From contig CANCLQ010000002.1 in assembly GCA_947378845.1 (NCBI GenBank), forward strand, positions 62,001 through 126,000: a stretch of DNA of 64,000 nucleotides, in the 5' to 3' direction. A program made the translations under genes and the position numbers. The notes under the pieces are model-generated. The model was not told the DNA's origin. It did no database searches and was given only the letters and a program-made list of their open reading frames with translations. This DNA comes from Opitutia bacterium (GTDB lineage Bacteria > Verrucomicrobiota > Verrucomicrobiia > Opitutales > UBA953). Below, one piece after another: positions 25,732 through 33,296 of this stretch. Numbering within the stretch: the stretch's first letter is position 1; the number at the start of each line of letters is the position of its first letter.

Positions 25732-27116
25732 TGTGCTGTGGAGGTGCCTGCTTCGAGCTCGGGCCATTGTAATAGTTTACGATGCAGGGTGCGTCGAGAT
25801 ATGCCTAAAGACTCTGCTGCCTTTGTGCGATTACCTGCGGCCGACGCCAATGCCTGCTTTAATAAATTTTTCTCGTTCTGCTCTTTATCAAAAACCCCGG
25901 GCGGCAAGGCAGCTAAGCCCACCGCTGGAGCGACGCGCGAAATGGCGACTTCCGAGAACCGCGGATCTAAATCTTTTGGCTCCACAGTCTTGCCTGCCTG
26001 AAGAACTGCAAGGTTCTCACATGCATTGCGGAGTTCACGGATGTTTCCTGGCCACGCATAGGCCGTTAATGGAATGAGTGCGGCAGGTGAGAGCTTCGCT
26101 TCTGCTACTTTATTTTCCTGAGCAAACTTTCTCAAATAGTGCGTGAGCAACAACGGGACGTCGTCCTTGCGCTCACGAAGGGGCGGAAGGCGAAGGGGCA
26201 CCACCGATAAACGATAATATAAATCTTCGCGGAATTTTCCTTCGGCGACCATCTGACGAAGGTCGCGGTTCGTCGCACAAACCAGACGTAGGTCGAGTGA
26301 GATTGGTTTATGTGAACCCAGACGCTCCACGCTGCGCGTTTCTAAAAAGCGGAGCAGCTTGATCTGAGTTGTGGCGTCGATCTCCCCAATTTCATCTAGG
26401 AAGAGCGTGCCGCCATTAGCTGATTCAAATCGGCCAACGCGTCTTTCATTAGCGCCCGTAAAAGCACCTTTTTCGTGACCAAATAATTCACTCTCCAAAA
26501 GATTAGCAGGAATAGCCGCACAGTGCACCGCCATAAAAGGCCCCTTGGAACGCGGACTCGCCTGGTGAATCATTTGCGCGAAAAGCTCTTTGCCCGTTCC
26601 CGTCTCACCTAGAAGCAAAATGGTGGCATTAGATGCAGCAACTGTGCGCACCTGCTCGATCGCGCGCTGCAGCGGCTCCGAAGATCCAATAACTTCACCG
26701 AGCGAGAATTTGTGGTCGAGTCGGGTTTTAAGTGCGACGACTTCCTTCTCAATAGTCCGCGCTTTAAGTCCGCGCTCTAATAAAATCTCTACCTGACGAA
26801 GATCGACGGGCTTTTGTAAAAACCAATACGCACCACGACTCATCGCCTTAACTGCCGTATCCACATCGCCGTACGCCGTCATCATAATACAAACCGGCTG
26901 CGGTGAAATTTTGAGCGCGCGGTCAATCACTGCCATGCCGTCTTCGCCGGCCATTCGTAAATCAGTGAGCACCGCATCGGGTGGTACATCTTGCATGAGG
27001 CGTGCGGCCTCGGCGGCATCCTTGGCGACAAATGTTTCATATTTATCTTCAAGCGCGGCTCTAAGTCCGTCGCGCGTGGGCTTTTCGTCGTCAACGATGA
27101 GAACGGTGGGCTTCAT
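25728..27116 (-). CDS. sigma-54-dependent NtrC-family response regulator
   Basis: Enhancer-binding activator of RNA polymerase containing sigma-54. 462 aa: receiver domain with Asp9-Asp10 and phospho-acceptor Asp52, AAA+ domain with Walker A GETGTGKE (170-177), the sigma-54 contact loop GAFTGA (217-222) intact, Walker B GGTLFLDEIGEID, and a Fis-type C-terminal HTH (NRTKAAESLGISRRTLHRK). No partner kinase lies beside it. Its start overlaps the hemA stop by four bases and its stop overlaps the PstS-like start, so all three are made from one message. Confidence 0.93.
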   Translation of the reverse strand: MKPTVLIVDDEKPTRDGLRAALEDKYETFVAKDAAEAARLMQDVPPDAVLTDLRMAGEDGMAVIDRALKISPQPVCIMMTAYGDVDTAVKAMSRGAYWFLQKPVDLRQVEILLERGLKARTIEKEVVALKTRLDHKFSLGEVIGSSEPLQRAIEQVRTVAASNATILLLGETGTGKELFAQMIHQASPRSKGPFMAVHCAAIPANLLESELFGHEKGAFTGANERRVGRFESANGGTLFLDEIGEIDATTQIKLLRFLETRSVERLGSHKPISLDLRLVCATNRDLRQMVAEGKFREDLYYRLSVVPLRLPPLRERKDDVPLLLTHYLRKFAQENKVAEAKLSPAALIPLTAYAWPGNIRELRNACENLAVLQAGKTVEPKDLDPRFSEVAISRVAPAVGLAALPPGVFDKEQNEKNLLKQALASAAGNRTKAAESLGISRRTLHRKLLQWPELEAGTSTAQ

Positions 27117-28156
27117 AAAATATCATTCGCGGGTTGATCGTGAGTTGCCAACCAAACGCGCTCAGCGCGCCTGTCGAGGGCTTCGCGGGCGCGGCTGACT
27201 TCTGCGAGTCGCGCTTGCAGGTGCGCATTCGCAACGGCGGCCAAATCATCCAAGTCACTTAAATAAACTCCGTCGATTGAACGGCTCTCTGCGGAAAAGT
27301 TCCGCGGCACTCCTAGATCGACCAAAAGAAGAGGGCGGTCTTGTCGCTGCCCAACAATTTCTAAAATACTTTGGTGATCGAGTAGTGGGCGATCGACTTG
27401 GGCGCAGCCAATAATCACATCGTGCGTGTGCGCTTGGCGCAACGCATCGGCCAACGCGAACGAAGCGCCCGCAAATTCTTCAGCGAGAACACGAGCGTTT
27501 TCGAACGTACGCGACGCTACGGAGACTTGCGCTGCGCCTCGCGAAACGAGCGCTTGTACGACTTGGCGACCAACGTCACCCGTTCCTAAAACTAAAATTC
27601 GCGCATCTTTTAATGAACCGAAAACACGGTTCGCGAGATCAACCGCAACATTGCCGAGGCTGACTTGACCTTGCGCGATGCCCGTATGGGTGCGCGCCCA
27701 GGCTCCAGCTTGAAATGCTTTTTGGAAAATGCGGTTGAGCACGGGCCCGGTCATTCCGCGCGCCAGTGCATCCGCGTATGCGTCTTTTGTCTGCCCCGCG
27801 ATTTCGGACTCGCCGACCATTTGAGAGTCTAATCCAGAAACCACGGAGAATAAATGTTCAACCGCCTGTTGGCCCGGAATAGGTTTAAGGTGCGGATCTA
27901 AAATCGCTCCCTCAACACCTGTTGCCTTCAACAAAGCTGCACGCGCATGCAGAGCAACGGCTTCGTCGCCCACCGCGTATGCTTCAAGGCGATTACAAGT
28001 GGTTAATAAAACTACTTCACCAAGGCCCGCCTCACGTGCCGCCAAATAAAATGCTGCCTTGCCTTCATCGGAAAGCGTGAACGCCGCGCGCGCGTCTAAA
28101 CTTGCGGTGTGGTGTGTCGCACTTAACGCGACGAGTGTGGGTACTTTAGTGCGCAT
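27113..28156 (-). CDS. hemA: glutamyl-tRNA reductase
   Basis: First committed step of tetrapyrrole synthesis in the C5 pathway: glutamyl-tRNA to glutamate-1-semialdehyde with NADPH. Catalytic Cys54 in LLTTCNRLEAY, the HLFSVVSGLDSQMVGESEIAGQ motif, a VSLGNVAVDLA helix, and the Rossmann segment ILVLGTGDVGRQVV are all present. 347 aa is shorter than the E. coli enzyme (418) because much of the C-terminal dimerisation helix region is missing. It is preceded directly by the hemX-like gene, whose stop ends at 28157, and translationally coupled to the NtrC-type gene. Confidence 0.93.
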   Translation of the reverse strand: MRTKVPTLVALSATHHTASLDARAAFTLSDEGKAAFYLAAREAGLGEVVLLTTCNRLEAYAVGDEAVALHARAALLKATGVEGAILDPHLKPIPGQQAVEHLFSVVSGLDSQMVGESEIAGQTKDAYADALARGMTGPVLNRIFQKAFQAGAWARTHTGIAQGQVSLGNVAVDLANRVFGSLKDARILVLGTGDVGRQVVQALVSRGAAQVSVASRTFENARVLAEEFAGASFALADALRQAHTHDVIIGCAQVDRPLLDHQSILEIVGQRQDRPLLLVDLGVPRNFSAESRSIDGVYLSDLDDLAAVANAHLQARLAEVSRAREALDRRAERVWLATHDQPANDIL

Positions 28157-29008
28157 TTATTTTGATGCGCTCGGCATAGAAAGCCAAAGAGCGAGAAGGG
28201 CTGGGATGAGAATTAACAACGAACAGCGGGCAAATTTCGCACCACTCATTTGGTGTCGGCGGCGTTGAATAATTAAAACCAAACAACCCAGCCAAGTTAC
28301 TGATGCAAAAAACAATTTAGGCAGCTTCACTAAATTTAATGAGCTCTGAACCCAGTCGGCCGCGCCGATAATAAGTGAAACTCCCAATACCCAAACGGCT
28401 GCACCCATGAGCTGTGTACCAATTTTATCCAATGGTACCAGAGCTGGAAGCAATGAATAGACGCCGCCGAATTTGCGTTTCGCTAGCGCACGATCCTGTA
28501 ATAAATACGCTGCCGAATTGAGCGACTGGGCGGCGAGAATCATGTAAGCCAAAATCGCTGTGCCGACGTGCATCATTAAAAGCGGCTTACCTGAGTGACC
28601 CGATGGTGCGCCTTCAATGCTCGTCCACTCGGCAATGAAGATGCAACTCGCCGTTAAAATGCTGACCAGCCAAACGGGAAGGCGATGCTCAAAAACTAAA
28701 TCGAGGAAAATGGATAATCCGGCGAAGCCCCATGCGATGGATAAGAGAATTTCTCCTGTTCCGTTGATCGGGAAAGTATTCAGCGCCAGTCCACGATAAG
28801 CCAAAAAGGCCGACAGCACCAACCAGCTGGCCCTAAACAGCCATAGGGCCGCACCTGGGAAGTTTCGGTTGCTCCCGCGAAAGCCTAAATCAAGGCAGTA
28901 CGCCAAAACGAAAGCCCATGCGCAGTAAAACCAGGCAAAGTCTGGAGCGCCGGAGCTGGAGCCTTGGGACGTAAGCAGCATCGGGGGAACTATGTAGGGG
29001 TGTGACAT
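28157..29008 (-). CDS. CcsA/HemX-family membrane protein
   Basis: 283 residues with about eight membrane helices. It belongs to the cytochrome-c assembly (CcsA/HemX) family, judged from the core segment MMHVGTAILAYMILAAQSLNSAAYL, which has the conserved His and helix, and the LDKIGTQLMGAAVWVLGVSL part. The tryptophan-rich haem-handling motif (WGxYWxWDP) of true CcsA is not visible, so the HemX subgroup is more likely. HemX is also found next to hemA in Bacillus, where it lowers HemA levels. First gene of the hemX-hemA-NtrC-PstS-like operon. Confidence 0.78.
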   Translation of the reverse strand: MSHPYIVPPMLLTSQGSSSGAPDFAWFYCAWAFVLAYCLDLGFRGSNRNFPGAALWLFRASWLVLSAFLAYRGLALNTFPINGTGEILLSIAWGFAGLSIFLDLVFEHRLPVWLVSILTASCIFIAEWTSIEGAPSGHSGKPLLMMHVGTAILAYMILAAQSLNSAAYLLQDRALAKRKFGGVYSLLPALVPLDKIGTQLMGAAVWVLGVSLIIGAADWVQSSLNLVKLPKLFFASVTWLGCLVLIIQRRRHQMSGAKFARCSLLILIPALLALWLSMPSASK

Positions 29009-29080
29009 TTTGGCAACCCTCAGAATCTGCTATTTTCGAGAAAACTTGCACTAAATGGGCCCCTAATTAGGCATACACCC

Positions 29081-29536
29081 ATGTCCTACGACCCTTACGA
29101 CCTCACCCAACACCCGCCCCGCAGCCCACGCTGCCGACTGGGGGGGTTAGTTATCTTGCCGAGACTCTTGGACAAGGCCCGCGCCACGGTCGCCAAGAAG
29201 CAAGGGGAGTACACTTATAACTGTTCCCTAGATCGTTACGTTTTGGATTTTCTCGGCGTTGATTCGGACGCACTCCTTGCTGAAGTCGCAAAAGGGAAGG
29301 GCGACGGAGAAATTTTTGCCTGGATGACAAAAAATGCCAAGCAGGCTCGCACCAGCTGGGAAATCGCTGCGTTCAGCTCATTCCACGAACAGCGCGGGGC
29401 TGGCTCGCCTGAAAAACGCTCACGACTTTCTGCCTACCAATCATCAACACCTGCCGGTGGTGCCCGCGAAGATATTTTCACCTGGTTTGATGTGCTCGAC
29501 CTTGATGACCACCAAAGCTTCGGCGGAAAAGTCTAA
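29081..29536 (+). CDS. DUF5069 domain-containing protein
   Basis: Soluble protein of 151 residues that matches the DUF5069 pattern: DLTQHPPRSPR at the start, GGLVILPRLLDKARA, GEYTYNCSLD and LDFLGVDSDALLAEV. The family is widespread in planctomycetes and verrucomicrobia; its biochemical function is not known to me. The last 32 bases overlap the start of the LMW phosphatase gene, indicating one transcript. Divergent from hemX with 72 bases between starts. Confidence 0.8.
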   Translation: MSYDPYDLTQHPPRSPRCRLGGLVILPRLLDKARATVAKKQGEYTYNCSLDRYVLDFLGVDSDALLAEVAKGKGDGEIFAWMTKNAKQARTSWEIAAFSSFHEQRGAGSPEKRSRLSAYQSSTPAGGAREDIFTWFDVLDLDDHQSFGGKV

Positions 29537-29993
29537 GTCGCCCAAGCCGCAGCGCATACTAATTGTCTGCAAGGGCAATATCTGCCGTTCGCCGACGGCG
29601 GCGGTTGTTCTACATAAAAAAATTATCGCACGTAAGCTCGACATCGAGATTGATGCGGCTGGCACTGAAGATTATCACGTCGGCTCGCCGCCTGATAAAC
29701 GCTCGATCAATCATGCTGCGAAGCGCGGATATGATTTAAGTCGTCGTCGCGCCAGACAAGTCACGATCTCTGACTTCGAATATTTCGACCTCATTCTCGC
29801 TGCTGATGAATCTAATATTGATGAACTACTGCGGCTGTGCCCATCAGAGCACCAAACAAAATTGGCTTTATTTTTGGGCACACAAAATCTGCCCGATCCC
29901 TACTACGGTGGCGCCGAAGGATTTGAACTTGTCTTAAATTTAGTCGAACAAAGGGCGGATGCGTTGGTTAATCTGTGGTTAAATACAAACTGA
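29505..29993 (+). CDS. low-molecular-weight protein-tyrosine/arginine phosphatase family protein
   Basis: Dephosphorylates protein tyrosine (or arginine) residues through a Cys-phosphate intermediate. The P-loop VCKGNICRSPTAAV carries the Cys and Arg of the CX5R motif, and the acid DPYYGG motif is near the C-terminus. About 162 aa from ATG 29505, normal for the family; an upstream ATG at 29490 is possible, and the frame remains open to 29334. No tyrosine kinase is nearby, so the substrate is unknown. Overlaps the DUF5069 gene by 32 bases. Confidence 0.88.
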   Translation: MTTKASAEKSKSPKPQRILIVCKGNICRSPTAAVVLHKKIIARKLDIEIDAAGTEDYHVGSPPDKRSINHAAKRGYDLSRRRARQVTISDFEYFDLILAADESNIDELLRLCPSEHQTKLALFLGTQNLPDPYYGGAEGFELVLNLVEQRADALVNLWLNTN

Positions 29994-30035
29994 AGGGTTG
30001 CTCCTGCGACCTTGGCGGAGTTAAATTTTCTCTCG

Positions 30036-30386
30036 ATGTACCAAGTAAATTTTAGCGACCAAGCCATGCAAGAGTTGGCCAAGCTTCCGACCTTAGAACA
30101 AATGGAAGTCGTTGAGGCATTTACTTCGCTTACGCCTGACCTGCTTTTGCGCGGTCGCTCTGATTTAGGCCGCGTTCATCGAGGTGGATTAACGTATCAC
30201 CGTCTACGCGTTGGCGAGTTTCGTATATATTTTGAGGCTACCGAATCCGCTCTCTTGGCCCACTATGTTTTACACCGTCACACCTACGCAGACTTCGCCT
30301 TCCGGAGCCGCTTGCCCTTCGCTGATGACGAAGCGCGCATTGAGCAAGAGGGCGGATTTTGGAAATACTTAGACGAACCTAAATAA
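30036..30386 (+). CDS. RelE/ParE-fold protein without a visible antitoxin
   Basis: 116 residues with the RelE-like fold: YQVNFSDQAMQELAKLP at the start, a helix pair, then strands containing YHRLRVGEFRIYFEA and LLAHYVLHRHTYADF. After the domain comes an extra tail of about 30 residues. RelE/ParE proteins are usually toxins paired with an adjacent antitoxin of 60-90 residues; here the neighbours are a phosphatase and pssA, and no antitoxin gene fits in the gaps. A TTG at 30012 could add eight residues. It ends 5 bases before pssA. It may be a domesticated protein rather than a toxin. Confidence 0.72.
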   Translation: MYQVNFSDQAMQELAKLPTLEQMEVVEAFTSLTPDLLLRGRSDLGRVHRGGLTYHRLRVGEFRIYFEATESALLAHYVLHRHTYADFAFRSRLPFADDEARIEQEGGFWKYLDEPK

Positions 30387-30391
30387 TTAAC

Positions 30392-31276
30392 ATGGCCCAA
30401 CCTCCTGAACCAAAAGTTTATAAGACGCCCGAAGAGGCGGCACGTATTTACCTGCTGCCTAATTTATTTACGGCCGGAAATATGTTGTGCGGTTTCTTGG
30501 CGATCAAGAATTGTGTAGAAGCCCGCTTCACAGATTTATCGGCGGCAGCTCGTGCAGATCATTATCTTTATGCGGTTTGGTTTATTTTATTCGCGTGCGT
30601 TTGTGACCTCTTCGACGGACGCGTAGCCCGCGCCACGCACCGCGAATCACTCTTTGGTGCGGAGTTTGATTCGATCGCGGACACGGTTTCTTTCGGCGTC
30701 GCACCCGCATTAATGGCGTGTTTTCTGATTATTAATCCTAATCAGGATAAAGATATTCAGTTAGCGACCTGGTTATTGGCTTTCATTTATCTTCTGTGTG
30801 CGGGCGTCCGTTTAGCCCGTTTTAATGTTCTCACGAGTCCATTAGTTCCCGGAAATGAAAAGCGTGCGGCAGGTGGAGATTTTGTTGGTCTCCCAAGTCC
30901 AGCAGCAGCCGGCATGATGGCTTCGCTTGTTTTAGCACTGACTAAAGTAATTCGTTTTGCCGACCCAACCAGCCCGCCTGATCAAACCCTACAATCGTGG
31001 TCGCGTGTTTTACTACCCCTCATGTTGGTCACCTCATATTTAATGGTGAGCAATGTGCGCTTCCCGAGCTTGAAGAAGATCAACTGGGATGTGCGTGCAA
31101 AAACGCGCGTCTTTATTTTAATTATTCTCGGCGCTGCTGCGGTTTACTTCTTTAGCGAAGTGGCCGTCCCATGTATCTTTTTGGGTTACATTATCTACGG
31201 TGTTATTCGTCATGCCTTCATCCTTAAAAAAGAAGAAACAGATCCGGCGCCCGACGATGATGAGCCAGCTGTTTAA
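30392..31276 (+). CDS. pssA: CDP-diacylglycerol--serine O-phosphatidyltransferase
   Basis: Makes phosphatidylserine, precursor of phosphatidylethanolamine, in the inner membrane. The CDP-alcohol phosphatidyltransferase signature is complete: CDLFDGRVAR, then GAEFDSIAD (D-G-x2-A-R-x8-G-x3-D-x3-D). About seven hydrophobic segments; 294 aa. The N-terminal LPNLFTAGNMLCGFLAI is typical of PssA. Follows the RelE-fold gene by 5 bases. The predicted replication origin begins directly after its stop codon. Confidence 0.9.
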   Translation: MAQPPEPKVYKTPEEAARIYLLPNLFTAGNMLCGFLAIKNCVEARFTDLSAAARADHYLYAVWFILFACVCDLFDGRVARATHRESLFGAEFDSIADTVSFGVAPALMACFLIINPNQDKDIQLATWLLAFIYLLCAGVRLARFNVLTSPLVPGNEKRAAGGDFVGLPSPAAAGMMASLVLALTKVIRFADPTSPPDQTLQSWSRVLLPLMLVTSYLMVSNVRFPSLKKINWDVRAKTRVFILIILGAAAVYFFSEVAVPCIFLGYIIYGVIRHAFILKKEETDPAPDDDEPAV

Positions 31277-31277
31277 C

Positions 31278-31460
31278 TGTGAATAGGCCGTGAAGGGTTT
31301 GGTTTTGAAAGACAGTGTTAACAAGGTAGGGTATATTCACACATTCTACACAGGGGTTAAAAATTCCTAAATATAATACAAACAACAACTTACACACCTA
31401 TACACGCCCTTCCGACCTTTACTACTACTACTGTATTTATATAACTCTCTTTCTATTAAT
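31278..31460. other. Predicted chromosomal replication origin (oriC)
   Basis: Non-coding, AT-rich gap of 251 bases between pssA and dnaN. Near-consensus DnaA boxes (TTATNCACA, one mismatch each): CTATTCACA on the minus strand at 31278-31286, ATATTCACA at 31333-31341, TTCTACACA at 31344-31352; a weaker CTATACACG at 31398-31406. Then a GC-richer stretch (31406-31417), the triplet run TACTACTACTACTG (31420-31433), whose complement reads GAT-GAT-GAT in the 3' to 5' sense as in the DnaA-trio of the basal unwinding system, and an AT tract to about 31460. Gene strand bias also switches here. Not verified by GC skew. Confidence 0.68.
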
Positions 31461-31527
31461 ACCTATACATGTGTGCAAACAATGCACAGTTGCCTCAACC
31501 CCCACATCACCCCAAATCTAATTTATC

Positions 31528-32655
31528 ATGAAGTTCAAAGTTAACCGAAATCATTTCTTCAACGGTCTATCGAGCGTCACCAACGTTGTTGGCAATCGCG
31601 CAACCATGCCGATTTTACAAAATGTTTTAATCGAGGCCGAGGGTGATATCGTAACTCTGACGACCACAAATTTAGATCTAGGAATTTGTTGCCGCATCAA
31701 AGCGAATATTTCTTCACCAGGACGCATCACACTTCCTGTTAAAAAACTCGTCCCAATTATCCGTGCGCTATCCGGCGCCGAGACGACGGTAGAATTAACC
31801 GGCAAAGACCGTGTGAAAATTACTTCCGGAAGTTCCGTGTTCCATGTTGCTGGATTACCTGCCGATCAATTCCCACCACTCGCAAGCTTCTCAGGACAAT
31901 CCGCCATTGCGATTGAACAAGAAGACCTTGGTGCGATGTTAAGAAAAGTTAGCTACGCACAATCGACCGACGAAAATCGTTACATTTTAAACGGCGTATT
32001 CTTTGAATTTGCTGGCGGCAAACTTACTGTTGTTGCCACTGACGGACGTCGCCTCGCTAAGTGCGAACGTCAATTAGAGGGCCCAGAAAAGCCACTCGCG
32101 CTGATTTTACCTGCACGCACAATCACCGAGCTCCAACGCCTGCTTAAGGTCGGCGGCAAGGCTCACGTGGTGCACAACGAACGCCAAGTGGGTTTCACTA
32201 TCGACATTCCAAAGAACGAAGAAGGCCTCGTGGATCGCATTCAATTAGTTTCCAAAGTTGTTGAAGGAAATTATCCTAACTACCGCCAAGTGATTCCCAA
32301 AGACGCGGGCAGCAAAGTGCGTGTTGAGCGCGAAAAACTTTTGGACAGCGTTGCACGCGCTGGCTTGATGTGCGACGAGCGCAATAACACGATCCGCATG
32401 AGCGTTTCGAAGAAGACGCAGAACTTAGAAATTTCTGCCAAGTCTGACAGTGGTGAAGCACACGAACCTATCGCAGTTAAATACGATGGTCCTGACGTGA
32501 ACATTGCATTTAACCCGACTTACGTTTTAGAGCCACTCCGTGCCGTCACTGAAGACGAACTCGATTTCGAATTTAAGGACGACATGTCCCCTGGCGTTAT
32601 TCGTGGATTAAAAGAAGACTTCCTCTGCGTCGTTATGCCGCAGCGTATTTCTTAA
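31528..32655 (+). CDS. dnaN: DNA polymerase III beta subunit (sliding clamp)
   Basis: Ring-shaped processivity clamp that tethers the replicative polymerase. 375 aa, three repeated domains. N-terminal MKFKVNRNHFFNGLSSVTNVV, MPILQNVLIEA, the second domain with YILNGVFFEF, VVATDGRRLAKCE, and the C-terminal VVMPQRIS ending correspond to the family. Start ATG 31528 has no SD sequence. It lies immediately after the predicted oriC with no dnaA or recF beside it, and it ends with a 4-base overlap with convergent plsC. Confidence 0.96.
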   Translation: MKFKVNRNHFFNGLSSVTNVVGNRATMPILQNVLIEAEGDIVTLTTTNLDLGICCRIKANISSPGRITLPVKKLVPIIRALSGAETTVELTGKDRVKITSGSSVFHVAGLPADQFPPLASFSGQSAIAIEQEDLGAMLRKVSYAQSTDENRYILNGVFFEFAGGKLTVVATDGRRLAKCERQLEGPEKPLALILPARTITELQRLLKVGGKAHVVHNERQVGFTIDIPKNEEGLVDRIQLVSKVVEGNYPNYRQVIPKDAGSKVRVEREKLLDSVARAGLMCDERNNTIRMSVSKKTQNLEISAKSDSGEAHEPIAVKYDGPDVNIAFNPTYVLEPLRAVTEDELDFEFKDDMSPGVIRGLKEDFLCVVMPQRIS

Positions 32656-33296
32656 AGTCCAGGATCCGAGCAATCAGGCATGGCTTTAATGGCTTCCAGG
32701 ATGCGTCGAGACGCCTCAAGGGAGCGATTGGGTGCGCCTGCGCCTGGATCATAGTCGGCAGGCATCAGCGGCTTGCCAAACCGTATGCGTAAGCGCGCCG
32801 CACCCGCAGGAAAGTAGGCACCACGAGGAAGAATGTCGCGCGCGCCGCGGATGTGAATGGGGACAACCGGAACTCCAGACTTACAAGCCAGTAGTCCTGC
32901 TCCGGCCTTTGGTTCTTTGATTATGCCATCAAAGCTTCGCGTGCCTTCAGGGAAAATAAGAAGCCCGCGATTATCGGCCAGCGCACCGAGAGCGGCACGG
33001 ATTGCACCGACATCTGCTTCGCCGCGATCAACCGGAATAGAATTACACGCGCGAATCACCGCACCGAAAAGGGGATTATAAAATAATGTACGGCGAGCGA
33101 TGTAGGAAATTTCGCGAGGCAAGCAGGATCCAATCAGGGGAGGGTCCACCATGCTTTGGTGATTAGACGCAAAGAGACAGGCGCCCGACGGAACATTTTC
33201 CCAACCTTCAACTTCTAGTGTCGAGAAAACTTCTACGAAAGAACGCGCGCCGTGATAGACCGCTTTATAGACGAGGTTTTTCGAATCTAAAATCAT
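32652..33296 (-). CDS. plsC: 1-acyl-sn-glycerol-3-phosphate acyltransferase
   Basis: Adds the second acyl chain in phosphatidic acid synthesis at the inner membrane. Catalytic NHQSMVD (NHx4D), the IPVDRG loop, the FPEGTRS motif and the later VVPIHIRG segment are all present. 214 aa. Its ATG overlaps the stop of the aroA-cmk gene (ATGA), which makes it the last gene of the tyrA-aroA/cmk-plsC operon. cmk-plsC proximity is common in bacteria, often with rpsA following, which is absent here. Confidence 0.92.
   Translation of the reverse strand: MILDSKNLVYKAVYHGARSFVEVFSTLEVEGWENVPSGACLFASNHQSMVDPPLIGSCLPREISYIARRTLFYNPLFGAVIRACNSIPVDRGEADVGAIRAALGALADNRGLLIFPEGTRSFDGIIKEPKAGAGLLACKSGVPVVPIHIRGARDILPRGAYFPAGAARLRIRFGKPLMPADYDPGAGAPNRSLEASRRILEAIKAMPDCSDPGL

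Noticed and set aside
30012..30386. RelE-fold gene as half of a toxin-antitoxin module.
   Set aside because: No antitoxin frame is found on either side or strand; kept as a lone RelE-fold protein.
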